64,000 nt of DNA, from assembly GCF_035987325.1 (NCBI RefSeq), contig NZ_CP108488.1, forward strand, positions 7,440,001 to 7,504,000, written 5' to 3'. The position numbers and the translations under genes were made by a program. Positions 1 to 7,983 of the stretch are shown in pieces; the first letter of the stretch is position 1; every line of letters begins with the position of its first letter. The notes below the pieces were generated by a model that was not told where the DNA came from, made no database searches, and was given only the letters and a program-made list of their open reading frames with translations. This DNA comes from Streptomyces sp. NBC_01244. Its GTDB lineage: Bacteria; Actinomycetota; Actinomycetes; Streptomycetales; Streptomycetaceae.

Positions 1-773
1 TCGGCAAGATCCCGGCCGGTGGCACCCTGGTCATCGCCCACGGCCAGGCCGGCGCGGCCGAGATCGCCGGGCGGGTCGGCGGCAACCCCGACCTGACGAT
101 CGTCACGTACGGCGAGGAGCCCACCGCCGACGTCCAGATCACCAAGATCACCCCGCGCGGGCTGAGCAGCGAGGTCACCGTCGTCATCGACGGCCGGATG
201 CTCACCTTCACCGTCTCCGTGCCCGGCCGCCACTACGCGCACAACGCCGTCGCGGCCCTCGCCGCCGGCGTCGCGCTCGGCATCCCGGCCCACAACCTGG
301 CCTCCGCCCTCGGCAAGTACACCGGGGTCAAGCGCCGCCTCCAGCTCAAGGGCGAGGCCGCCGGGGTCCAGGTCATCGACTCCTACGCGCACCACCCGAC
401 GGAGATGACCGCCGACCTGGAGGCCATCCGGGGCGCCGCCGGGGACTCCCACATCCTGGTCGTCTTCCAGCCGCACCTCTTCTCCCGTACCCAGGAACTC
501 GGCAAGGAGATGGGCCAGGCCCTCGCCCTCGCCGACGCCTCGGTCGTCCTCGACATCTACCCGGCCCGCGAGGACCCGGTCCCCGGGATCACCAGCGAGA
601 TCATCATCGACGCAGCGCGCGCCGCCGGGGCCGACGTCACCCCCGAGCACTCCAAGGAAGCCGTCGCCGACGTCATCGCGGGAATGGCCAAGCCCGGCGA
701 TCTCGTTCTCACCATGGGTGCGGGCGATGTCACGGACCTGGGGCCGGCCATCCTGGCCCGTCTGTCGAACTGA
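1..773 (+). CDS. murC: UDP-N-acetylmuramate--L-alanine ligase, C-terminal part (partial at window edge)
   Basis: This ligase adds L-alanine to UDP-MurNAc in cytoplasmic peptidoglycan precursor synthesis. The reading frame is open from base 3 to the TGA at 771-773, so the gene enters from the left and only the end of the central ATPase domain and the C-terminal domain are visible. The motif YAHHPTE near 380-400 is the conserved Mur-ligase segment at the start of the C-terminal domain, followed by VVFQPHLFSRT, which is characteristic of MurC; the protein ends in TMGAGDVTDLGP, also typical of MurC. Any internal ATG, such as the one at 198, is not a real start. msrB follows 36 bases later on the same strand and could be co-transcribed. 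Confidence 0.95.
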   Translation, partial: GKIPAGGTLVIAHGQAGAAEIAGRVGGNPDLTIVTYGEEPTADVQITKITPRGLSSEVTVVIDGRMLTFTVSVPGRHYAHNAVAALAAGVALGIPAHNLASALGKYTGVKRRLQLKGEAAGVQVIDSYAHHPTEMTADLEAIRGAAGDSHILVVFQPHLFSRTQELGKEMGQALALADASVVLDIYPAREDPVPGITSEIIIDAARAAGADVTPEHSKEAVADVIAGMAKPGDLVLTMGAGDVTDLGPAILARLSN

Positions 774-809
774 CGGCTCTGGGAAGAGCGGGAAAGCGGG
801 AGAACAGTC

Positions 810-1217
810 ATGTCGTACGAGGTAGAGAAGACGGACGAGCAGTGGCAGGCGGAGCTGACCCCGTCCGAGTACCAGGTACTGCGCCTCGCCGGGACCGAGC
901 CCGCCTTCCGCGGTGAGTACACGGACACCAAGACCGAGGGCGTCTACAGCTGCCGCGGCTGCGGCTCCGAGCTGTTCCGCTCCACGGAGAAGTTCGAATC
1001 CCACTGCGGCTGGCCGTCCTTCTACGACCCGAAGGACTCCGACGCGGTCGAACTGAAGGCGGACGTCGCCCACGGCATGGTCCGCACCGAGGTCCTGTGC
1101 GCGAAGTGCGGCTCCCACCTGGGCCACGTCTTCGAGGGCGAGGGCTACCCGACCCCCACGGACCAGCGGTACTGCATCAACAGCATCTCCCTGCGGCTCA
1201 CGCCCGCCGGGGGCTGA
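810..1217 (+). CDS. msrB: Peptide-methionine (R)-S-oxide reductase MsrB
   Basis: The enzyme reduces the R epimer of methionine sulfoxide in proteins, a cytoplasmic oxidative-damage repair activity. The 135-aa length is normal for stand-alone MsrB. Two CxxC pairs (CRGCG near residue 50 and CAKCG near residue 97) bind the structural zinc, [10 protein letters not shown] is the family signature, and RYCINSISL near the C terminus carries the catalytic cysteine and the usual asparagine. The ATG at 810 is preceded by a purine-rich GGGAGA stretch. It lies downstream of murC on the same strand and converges on the phospholipase-D-like gene, with a GC-rich hairpin between them. Confidence 0.96.
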   Translation: MSYEVEKTDEQWQAELTPSEYQVLRLAGTEPAFRGEYTDTKTEGVYSCRGCGSELFRSTEKFESHCGWPSFYDPKDSDAVELKADVAHGMVRTEVLCAKCGSHLGHVFEGEGYPTPTDQRYCINSISLRLTPAGG

Positions 1218-1246
1218 GGCCACGCACGCGGAAATCGAACGGGCGT

Positions 1247-1270
1247 CGGCCGCCGGGCTTTCGGCGGCCG
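1247..1270. terminator. GC-rich hairpin between convergent genes
   Basis: Perfect 9-bp arms (CGGCCGCCG at 1247-1255 and CGGCGGCCG at 1262-1270) enclose a 6-base loop in the 127-base gap between msrB and the opposing phospholipase-D-like gene. There is no T-tract, so it would have to act like other actinobacterial GC-only hairpins. A terminator role is inferred from position and structure only. Confidence 0.4.
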
Positions 1271-1344
1271 GCCCCCGGCGGCCGGCCCCCGGCAGCCGGC
1301 GAGGACCGGCCGGGTCGGCCGGCGTACCAACCGGTTGCCGTGCC

Positions 1345-3993
1345 CTACCGGCAGTCCTCCGGCGGGTGGAAGTCGTCCACGCCGAGGGCGGAGAACAACG
1401 CCAGTGCCTCGGAGAACGGCTGGAGCTGCGGGCCGTGCGGGACGCTCTTCGCGGCGGCGAAGCTGCGGGAGAGGGCGAGTGCCCGCGGACTGCCGAGCGG
1501 TGTGAGCCGGTAGTGCCGCCAGAGCGGTCTGCCCCGTCCCGCGTCCAGTACGACGAGGTCCGGCCGCTGCCAGGCGGCGAACGCCCAGGTTCCGCTGTCG
1601 GTCGTCGCCCACGCCCCGATGAGGGGAGCGTCCTGCGCCGCACCCACCGCCTCGACGGCGGCGAGGGCAGGGGTCCCGAAGCGCCCGTGGACGTGCAGCA
1701 CTTGGCCGTCGTGACGGTGGGCCACGTGTCCCCGCTCCTCAAGGGCTGCGATCGCTTCCGTGAGGGGATCGTCCTGCACTATGTCGTCGATGAGGTCCAG
1801 CACGGTCTCGGGGTGGACGGCGCCGCCGAAGGCGTCGGCCAGCACGGCCGTATAGGCATCGACGCAGCCCTCGTCCGCGGCGACCAGCAGATGTCCGGTC
1901 GCCCGGCAGGCACGTCGGAACGCCAGGGCTTCCCCAGTGTTCTCGTAGCGCGGTATGTGTGCGCGGAGAACGGACAGCGCGACGGCGGCCAGGCTGCCCG
2001 CCGGGACCTGAGCCTCCTCGGGCAGGCCGTCCCCATCGAGGCCGGCGACCGCGGAGGCCAGCAACGGCACCCACGCGGTGTCACCGGCCGGCCACGCCTG
2101 CGCGGCGACCGTCCAGAGCAGCAGCCGGACGGCCAGCAGTCGCTCCGCGGGCCCCAAGGACGGGGTGGCCTCGGCCAGCCGTGCGGCCCACCGGCGGTAG
2201 CGACGGCGTTCCTCCTCGCCACGGGTTCCGAGATCGGGCAGCTCGAACACACGGCTCGGCTGCTCGGCCCCGTCCTCCTCGAACCCCGCCTCTTCCTCAT
2301 CGTTCTCGAAGCGCTCGTCGCCCCGTTCGTCCCAGCTGACCCGCAGCAGTTCCCGGTGTGCGACGTCCGCACTGCCGTCCGGCAATGCCGGCAAGCCCAG
2401 AGCGAAGTGGAGAAGAGGGTTCCCCATCCGCCCGGCGCACCGGTCGAGGTAGTCCTCCCAGCTGTCCGCATCTGCATCAGCATCCGTCTTCCGGGTCGCC
2501 GCCGCGCCGTGCGCCGGAACGGCCGAGCCGCCTTCGGCGCGGACGCTGAGACCTGACCGCAACTGAGCCACGTCGGTGAAGAACCGCTCGGCGAGGAGAG
2601 GATCGCCGAACAGCTCGTCGGGGCGGGTGGTCGGCGCGGCGGCGTGGCCGGCACCCGCACCCGGCCGCTGGGTGGCGCGCACCGGGTCGACGACGAAGAC
2701 GACATTGCTGTAGACCGGTACCCCGTCGTATCCCGGAACGACGAGCCGCACCCGGCTGCCTCCTTCCGCCGGCAACCCGATCGTGCACTGCGCACTGCCG
2801 GCCGGAACATCACCGACCCGCTCCCACGACTCCGGAGGGGCCGCCGCCCGGGACAGCTGAAGGTACCCGGGCCGGTCCGGCATCCTCGCGATGAGGACGT
2901 CCACCCCGTCCGGCACTCGGGCCGCGCCGAGCAACAGGGCTACGTCGGTGGACCGTTCGGCGGGTGGCTCCAACCGGAGCGAGCGGATGGCCGTGGGCGT
3001 CTGGGGCGCTCCGGCCGGTACCAGTGTTCGCCCAGTCGGTGCGACGATCCCGAGCTCGCAGTTGCCGCCGTCCGCGACCGACCGGAGCAGCGCTGCCCGG
3101 GACAGGTTCGGACTGCCCGTCAGCGTCCAGCGTTGCCCGTCCACCGACCACTCCACGAGCTTGCCGTGCCGGTAACGCTCGTGTTCGCCGTCGACCCGGA
3201 GTTCGCCCCCGTACTGCTCCACGAGATCGGCCACCGCCGGCCCGTCGAGCCGGACCTTGTCCGGCTGGTACACGACGGTCAGGCGTTTCGGGGCGAGGCG
3301 CCGGACGAGGGCATGCAGCGCCCCGGCTCCCAGGTCGTGGAACGGTGCGCTGACGGCGAGTTCATCCACGGGCCCGACCGGCAGCTGGTGCAGAATCGGG
3401 CCGGTCACACTCGACACCAGGCGGGCACCTTCGCCCGAGGTCGGTGCGTGGCCTCCGGGCGAGTCCAGCAGCACGGCGCAGCGTTCGAGGGCCTCCGCCA
3501 CGCCGGCGGAGAACCGTACAGGGCCGGGCAGGCCGCGCAGCCAGTGCGCCAGATCGCCGAAGAGGGCCGGGGAGCGGTCCGCGTCCCCGCGGACGGTGCT
3601 CCACAGCTCTGAGTTCGCGTGCCAGCCGGCCAGCGTGGCATTGCCCGAGCCGATGGCCACCGTCACCCGCTTCGGCCCGGCGAGCAGGACGAGCTTGGGA
3701 TGGAAGGCGGCGCCGCTGCGGCACTGCGCCAGCCCTGCCACGTAACTGCGGCCGGCACGGCGCACCGACCGCGGATCGGCACTGGTCACAGCCACGTCAC
3801 CGACGACGGTGACGCGCGCTCCGGCGGCCTGCGCCGCGCCGAGCGCGAAGGACTCGATGAACCCGGGATCGCAGGTGAAGGAAAGCATCAGGACCTCTTG
3901 CAGCTGCCGGTCGTGATGCGCCTCCTCCTCGATGAGCAGCGAAAGGGGCGAGGCGATGGCCTGGATCCCCGCATCGGCCGTGATCTCAGACAA
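1345..3993 (-). CDS. Large phospholipase-D-like protein with two HKD motifs
   Basis: The 882-aa product has a PLD-superfamily N-terminal half. The first active-site motif is HPK at residues 98-100 with GSGN at 115-118; the second is HGK at 276-278 with GSPN at 293-296. Both H-K-S/N sets look intact, so one catalytic centre could form within the chain. The C-terminal 450 residues are acidic, Ala/Leu-rich and match no family I recognise. I chose the TTG at 3993 because GGGGAG lies 7 bases upstream and the codon overlaps the last codons of the upstream gene; the longer frame to 4050 lacks such a site. No signal peptide is visible. PLD proteins of this type act as nucleases or accessory subunits in several phage-defence systems, or as phospholipases; the substrate here is unknown. 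The pairing with the unknown gene upstream is the best clue. Confidence 0.75.
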   Translation of the reverse strand: MSEITADAGIQAIASPLSLLIEEEAHHDRQLQEVLMLSFTCDPGFIESFALGAAQAAGARVTVVGDVAVTSADPRSVRRAGRSYVAGLAQCRSGAAFHPKLVLLAGPKRVTVAIGSGNATLAGWHANSELWSTVRGDADRSPALFGDLAHWLRGLPGPVRFSAGVAEALERCAVLLDSPGGHAPTSGEGARLVSSVTGPILHQLPVGPVDELAVSAPFHDLGAGALHALVRRLAPKRLTVVYQPDKVRLDGPAVADLVEQYGGELRVDGEHERYRHGKLVEWSVDGQRWTLTGSPNLSRAALLRSVADGGNCELGIVAPTGRTLVPAGAPQTPTAIRSLRLEPPAERSTDVALLLGAARVPDGVDVLIARMPDRPGYLQLSRAAAPPESWERVGDVPAGSAQCTIGLPAEGGSRVRLVVPGYDGVPVYSNVVFVVDPVRATQRPGAGAGHAAAPTTRPDELFGDPLLAERFFTDVAQLRSGLSVRAEGGSAVPAHGAAATRKTDADADADSWEDYLDRCAGRMGNPLLHFALGLPALPDGSADVAHRELLRVSWDERGDERFENDEEEAGFEEDGAEQPSRVFELPDLGTRGEEERRRYRRWAARLAEATPSLGPAERLLAVRLLLWTVAAQAWPAGDTAWVPLLASAVAGLDGDGLPEEAQVPAGSLAAVALSVLRAHIPRYENTGEALAFRRACRATGHLLVAADEGCVDAYTAVLADAFGGAVHPETVLDLIDDIVQDDPLTEAIAALEERGHVAHRHDGQVLHVHGRFGTPALAAVEAVGAAQDAPLIGAWATTDSGTWAFAAWQRPDLVVLDAGRGRPLWRHYRLTPLGSPRALALSRSFAAAKSVPHGPQLQPFSEALALFSALGVDDFHPPEDCR

Positions 3994-5479
3994 CGAGGGT
4001 CTCCCCGGCTGTAGTGACGTGCCAGCGCCCGTCGGTGTACCCCAGCACACCGGACCCGGCCAGTACGCTCGTGAGCGTGCCGAGCCTCAGCCCGACGTCG
4101 TCGCTGCTTTCCTTGCTGGTCCGGTACAGCATTCCGGCGCGTTCATGAAGCCGGGTCGGAAGCCAAAGACTGCCGTCGGGGCGGGTGCGGGCCTTGGACA
4201 GGGCGATCCGCCGGGCGCGGGTCAGGAGGTCGGAGGTGAGCTGCCGGGCGAAGTCGCGCAGCTGGTGGGGACGGGCCTCGGTGAAGCGGTGGTGGGTCCA
4301 CTCGGGTCCCAGCTCGATGCCCCGTCGCCCCAGGAACGCGTCGAGCGTACGACCGTCGAGTTCGTGGACTCGGCGCGCGGTGACGGCCAGCACCCGCAGC
4401 TCACGCAGCGGCAGCGGATCGCCCTGCTTCCGCAGGTCCGGCTCCGCCGGCAGCAGGTGCCCGGCCGAGTCGACGGTGGCGGGCAACTCGTCCAGGAAAG
4501 CGGCGACGGTGGTGTCCGGCAACTGGGCCGCCAGAGCTTCGGCGAGGTCCTCGACAGTCATGTACCCGTCCACTTGGTCCACGAGCCAACACCACAGCCG
4601 TCGCCATGCTCCGACCGCGTAATTGCGCAGGACCACACCGCGCCAGACGGGAGTGACGTGGAGCCCGGCGGCCACGGCGTCGTCGGCCGCGAACGCGCCG
4701 AAGGCGATGACGGGCCCGAAGTCGCGGGAGACCGACGCGACGTGCGTTTCGCCCACGACCCGTGCGAGGAGCCGGATGGTCTCCCTTCGGGTGGCCGCGG
4801 GGGATCGCGGGGCCTCGGTGTCGGCCCCGGGCGCGCACATCAGCCGGGCGATCCACTGCCCGTCCGGTGCACCGCCGCCCGCGCACACGCACAACCGGTC
4901 ACCCAGGGGGGCCAGATCGAAGACCCGGAGGTCGCCGGGTGTACGCGCCAGGTCCAGCAGCGGGCCGAGGCCCTCGCGGGCGGCAGCGGCATCGTATGCC
5001 CGGCCCGTGGTGAGCATCTTCCGATCCGGCCCGACGATGCCCAGCACCGTTGCCTCGGAAGCCTGGTACGGGGGCCAGAACCCCCACTCGGAGGTCGCGT
5101 ACCCGCCCCTGCCCGGCTGTGAGGCCTGTTCCAAGGAGACCGTTCCTCCGCGCAGCACCTGGGCGAGCCGGTCGGTCCCGTGGGCGCGGGGGATGGCGGT
5201 GTCACCGTGGTCGTGGGCAAAGGAGACGGCAGCGAGCACCACTTCGGACCGACGGAGGAGATCCTGAGTCTGCGCGACGGTGAGCCTCTGGCGAGCGGCC
5301 TCGTCGGCGATGAGGGCGTGCAGTGCGAAGTACCGGGCGTGCGGGGTCACCGAGGTCACCCCGGGCACCAGATGGCCTGCCATCCGCCGCACATGCCGCT
5401 CAACGGACAGGGGATACAGGCCGGCCGCGACATCGAGGCCCTTCGCCGACCAATCGGGTCCTGCGAGTGTCGCCGTCAC
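3986..5479 (-). CDS. Uncharacterised protein coupled to the PLD-like gene
   Basis: The 497-aa soluble protein has no catalytic motif I can name. The N terminus includes a PGVTSVTPHARYF segment (about residues 38-50) that resembles the P-x-T-S-x-x-x-x-A-R-Y-F motif I associate with DUF6361-like proteins found beside PLD and helicase genes; this is a recollection, not a search result. The middle contains an aromatic-rich YATSEWGFWPPY patch, and the C terminus (about 440-497) looks like a winged-helix segment ending GYTDGRWHVTTAGE. The GTG at 5479 has GGGAG about 12 bases upstream. Its stop overlaps the start of the PLD gene, so the two proteins are probably made together and act in one system. 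Confidence 0.7.
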   Translation of the reverse strand: MTATLAGPDWSAKGLDVAAGLYPLSVERHVRRMAGHLVPGVTSVTPHARYFALHALIADEAARQRLTVAQTQDLLRRSEVVLAAVSFAHDHGDTAIPRAHGTDRLAQVLRGGTVSLEQASQPGRGGYATSEWGFWPPYQASEATVLGIVGPDRKMLTTGRAYDAAAAREGLGPLLDLARTPGDLRVFDLAPLGDRLCVCAGGGAPDGQWIARLMCAPGADTEAPRSPAATRRETIRLLARVVGETHVASVSRDFGPVIAFGAFAADDAVAAGLHVTPVWRGVVLRNYAVGAWRRLWCWLVDQVDGYMTVEDLAEALAAQLPDTTVAAFLDELPATVDSAGHLLPAEPDLRKQGDPLPLRELRVLAVTARRVHELDGRTLDAFLGRRGIELGPEWTHHRFTEARPHQLRDFARQLTSDLLTRARRIALSKARTRPDGSLWLPTRLHERAGMLYRTSKESSDDVGLRLGTLTSVLAGSGVLGYTDGRWHVTTAGETLVV

Positions 5480-5562
5480 CGGGTACTTTCACTCCCTCGA
5501 CCGAGGTTTCAACAACTGGTCGATGATAGAAGGGTGTTCGCAAACGAGTGGTGCCGGGGCGG

Positions 5563-5590
5563 CGGCGAGGGCGGGATTCGAACCCACCAC
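5563..5590 (-). other. Fragment of a tRNA 3' half (T-arm plus acceptor strand), candidate att remnant
   Basis: On the minus strand the sequence reads GTGGG, loop TTCGAAT, CCCGC, then the 7-base acceptor strand CCTCGCC and a G in the discriminator position. That is a perfect T-arm and 3' acceptor half. No D-arm, anticodon arm or 5' acceptor strand is present: upstream sequence is the coding end of the neighbouring gene, whose TAG stop is only a few bases away. Short 3' tRNA copies of this kind are typical of att sites left by integrases that target tRNA genes. No integrase is in the window, so this is an inference. Confidence 0.55.
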
Positions 5591-5592
5591 GC

Positions 5593-6900
5593 CTACGCGG
5601 GCAGCGCGGGGAACACGACCAGTGAGCCGTCCTTGCTGCGGGCCATCTCGATCGCCACGTCGATCGTGGGGCTGTTCACCACGACGCCGTCGCCCAGCTT
5701 GCGAAGCCCGTTCACCGCGCGCAGCAGGCGATCGACGTCACCGACGTGCATCACGGGCAGCAGACTGGACGCGCGTTCCAGATCCAGCGCAGACAGGCGC
5801 TGCAGGACCCCGGCGATGCCCGACTCCATTGTGTCGAGGCGCTGCTGGTCGGCCTTGAGCGCGCGGCTGAAGTTCTCGAACAAGTTGCCAGGGTCGGTCT
5901 GGGCATGCTCGACGGCCTGCAGGACGATGACCCTCCGCTTCAGCGCGATGGCCAAGGCGGCGAGTTCGAGGTGGGCGCGGAACTTGCCGCCGCGGTCGTC
6001 GACGCCAGGGAACGACTTCTTCAGCTTGCCGATCTCGACGGGCTTGCCGGCGGGCAGCTTTTCGACTGCCTTCTGCCACTTGGCGAGGCGGCGGTCAGCG
6101 GCGGCCAGCGCCTTGCTGATGGCATGCACTGCCGAGTCCAGTCCCAGCGAGACACCGGGCTTTCCCTGGTCGAGCAGGACGGCGGTGGCCTTTTCGATGG
6201 CATCGCGGCAGCCGTCGAGTTCATTGCGCTCGTCATCGAGCTTCTCCTCGTGCAGTTGCTCCAGCAGTTTCGTGATGCGTTTGACGGCCTGCGAGCGCTT
6301 GTGGTCGGCATTCGCGCTGACCCCCACCGCTATGGCCATGAGCACCAGCGGCGCGGCCACGGTGAGCGCCGCGCTGCCCGCGGCCGCGAAGCCGGCCGTC
6401 GCACCGGCTCCACCGACCGCGCCCGCTGCCGCCGCTCTGCCGACCGGCACGAACGTCGCCTGGGCGGCGATGCCCGTTGAGTTCATGAGCGTTCCGTGGA
6501 TGCCACCGGCCGCCACCTTCGACGCCATCGGGCGGACGATGCCCTGACCGAGCTGGGCGACGACCTTCGCCGGAACCACCATGCGATACAGGCCTTCGCC
6601 GGCCGCGGTCGTCGTGGCCACCGCGGAGGAACCTCGCGCTGATTGCGTGATGAGCTTGGACAGGTGCTCCGCCAAGGGACTCGCGGCATCGAGCGGGATA
6701 CCGCGGCTGCGGTCGAGATTGCCGGGCAGTGGATGCGCCTCGAGTGTGGCAATCGGCTTGTCGGCCAGGGCGGCCAGCACACTGCGCAGTTCGGCCAGGC
6801 GCTCAGCCGTCATCGGCTCGTCTCCGGCCAGTGCGGGCACCCGGACGTCACCGGTGGCCAGCGTCCACACCGGAATTATTGCCTCGCGGTCGTCAGTCAT
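5593..6900 (-). CDS. Uncharacterised protein with Gly/Ala-rich hydrophobic segment and coiled coil
   Basis: The 435-aa protein matches no family I recognise. An N-terminal region of about 155 residues is followed by a Gly/Ala-rich hydrophobic stretch (about 158-200, ending APLVLMAIAVGVSANAD) long enough for one or two membrane passes or a membrane-inserting hairpin. A charged helical region (HKRSQAVKRITKLLEQLHEEKLDDE) then looks like a coiled coil, and a mixed alpha-helical C-terminal domain ends in SLVVFPALPA. There is no signal peptide. I chose the ATG at 6900 because AGGGGAG lies 5 bases upstream; the GTG at 6921 would sit upstream of that site. It stands alone next to the tRNA fragment, and two short palindromes lie in its promoter region. 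Function unknown. Confidence 0.7.
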   Translation of the reverse strand: MTDDREAIIPVWTLATGDVRVPALAGDEPMTAERLAELRSVLAALADKPIATLEAHPLPGNLDRSRGIPLDAASPLAEHLSKLITQSARGSSAVATTTAAGEGLYRMVVPAKVVAQLGQGIVRPMASKVAAGGIHGTLMNSTGIAAQATFVPVGRAAAAGAVGGAGATAGFAAAGSAALTVAAPLVLMAIAVGVSANADHKRSQAVKRITKLLEQLHEEKLDDERNELDGCRDAIEKATAVLLDQGKPGVSLGLDSAVHAISKALAAADRRLAKWQKAVEKLPAGKPVEIGKLKKSFPGVDDRGGKFRAHLELAALAIALKRRVIVLQAVEHAQTDPGNLFENFSRALKADQQRLDTMESGIAGVLQRLSALDLERASSLLPVMHVGDVDRLLRAVNGLRKLGDGVVVNSPTIDVAIEMARSKDGSLVVFPALPA

Positions 6901-7020
6901 ACTCTCCCCTTGATTTCCCACGACAGCCTACGGCTGACATCCGAGCCGAACTGGCGATCTGTCCACGGTGTGGACGAACGAGTACGGCCGTCCACTGAAC
7001 TCATGGACCGGCGCGGCAGT
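6901..7020. promoter_or_regulatory. Promoter region with two short palindromes
   Basis: The gap upstream of the 435-aa gene contains CAGCC-TAC-GGCTG (6924-6936) and GTCCAC-GGT-GTGGAC (6961-6975). Both are perfect hyphenated palindromes and could be operator half-site pairs. No regulator gene is adjacent, so the role is speculative. Confidence 0.3.
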
Positions 7021-7983
7021 TCACCTGGGCTCGTCGGCTCCCTCCTCTTCCCGCGGTTCACCCCGCAGCGCGGCGAGGTGGTCCGACAGGGTGCGGGGCG
7101 GGGTCCAGCCCTGGGTGTGGGCTCGGGTCAGGTCCAGGACCACGGGGTGGGCCAGCTGGTCCACCCCGTAGCGGCTGAGGGGCGGTTCGCCTGAGGACAG
7201 GGATTCCGAGATTCTTGCCGCGGCCCGGGCCAGGGCCGGTGGGAGGTGGCGTATGCGGGCGTGGACGCCGTGGGCGTGCAGGACATCGCGGACGGCCGCG
7301 TCACGCCGGTAGGGGCGGGCGTCGGCGATGTTGTACGCGCCGGGGGGCCAGGCGGGAGCCGCCAGGCAGGCCCCGGCCAGGTTTTCCACCGCCGTCAGGC
7401 TGAGCGGGACGTCCGGGCCCGGCAGGAAGAGGGTTCCGGCGCGGACCCGGGAGAGCAGCCGGGGCAGGAGCTGGGTGTCGCCGGGGCCGTACACCGCGCG
7501 CGGGCGCAGCACCACCGCGCCCGCGGCCAGGGCCAGGGCCTCGCCGGCGGCCTTCGTGCGGCCGTAGGCGTTCAGGTGACCCGTGCGCGGGTGGTCCTCG
7601 CGGACGAGCGTGCGGTCGCGGCGGGGGTCGTAGACGCTGGCGCTGCTGACCCAGACCACCGGGCGGGCGCCCGCCGCGTGCAGCAGCCGTGCGGTGCCGG
7701 TGACGTTGACCGCGTGCATGACGGCCTCCGCGGGGGAGCCGGGCGCCGGATCGCCGACGGCCGCCGCGCAGTGCACGACGAGGTCCGTGCCCGAGAGGTC
7801 CGGCTCCCCGAGGGACGCGTCCCAGAACCGGTGTTCCCCGAGCGGGCCAGGCCTGCGGCCCACGCACACCACCCGAGCCCCGGCCGCCGCCGCGGCGCGG
7901 GCGACGTGCCCCCCGCAGAAGCCGCTCGCGCCCGTGACGGCGATCCGGATGCCGGCCGCGTCAGGCCGCCTACGGGATGTCAC
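7021..7983 (-). CDS. NAD(P)-dependent extended SDR, OleD-like
   Basis: The 320-aa product is an extended short-chain dehydrogenase/epimerase. The Rossmann motif is TGASGFCGGH near residues 17-26, the Ser of the triad lies in WVSSAS, and the active-site Y-x-x-x-K is in NAYGRTKAAGE. The middle GPGDTQLLPRLLSR and the C-terminal EPPLSRYGVDQLAHP block resemble OleD, the reductase that turns a 2-alkyl-3-ketoacid into a 3-hydroxyacid in head-to-head condensation pathways; generic nucleotide-sugar epimerase is the alternative. The GTG at 7983 overlaps the P450 stop as GTGA. It is the last gene of the seven-gene operon, in company with an OleA-like ketosynthase and an OleC-like ligase, which supports the OleD reading. 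Confidence 0.75.
   Translation of the reverse strand: MTSRRRPDAAGIRIAVTGASGFCGGHVARAAAAAGARVVCVGRRPGPLGEHRFWDASLGEPDLSGTDLVVHCAAAVGDPAPGSPAEAVMHAVNVTGTARLLHAAGARPVVWVSSASVYDPRRDRTLVREDHPRTGHLNAYGRTKAAGEALALAAGAVVLRPRAVYGPGDTQLLPRLLSRVRAGTLFLPGPDVPLSLTAVENLAGACLAAPAWPPGAYNIADARPYRRDAAVRDVLHAHGVHARIRHLPPALARAAARISESLSSGEPPLSRYGVDQLAHPVVLDLTRAHTQGWTPPRTLSDHLAALRGEPREEEGADEPR

Noticed and set aside
1366..2556. Long plus-strand frames opposite the PLD-like gene
   Set aside because: They lie antisense to a gene with intact motifs and a good ribosome site, and their translations are Arg/Pro/Gly-rich with no family resemblance.
5563..5640. A complete tRNA gene on the minus strand
   Set aside because: Only the T-arm and 3' acceptor strand are present; the bases where the anticodon and D arms should be encode the end of the adjacent protein.
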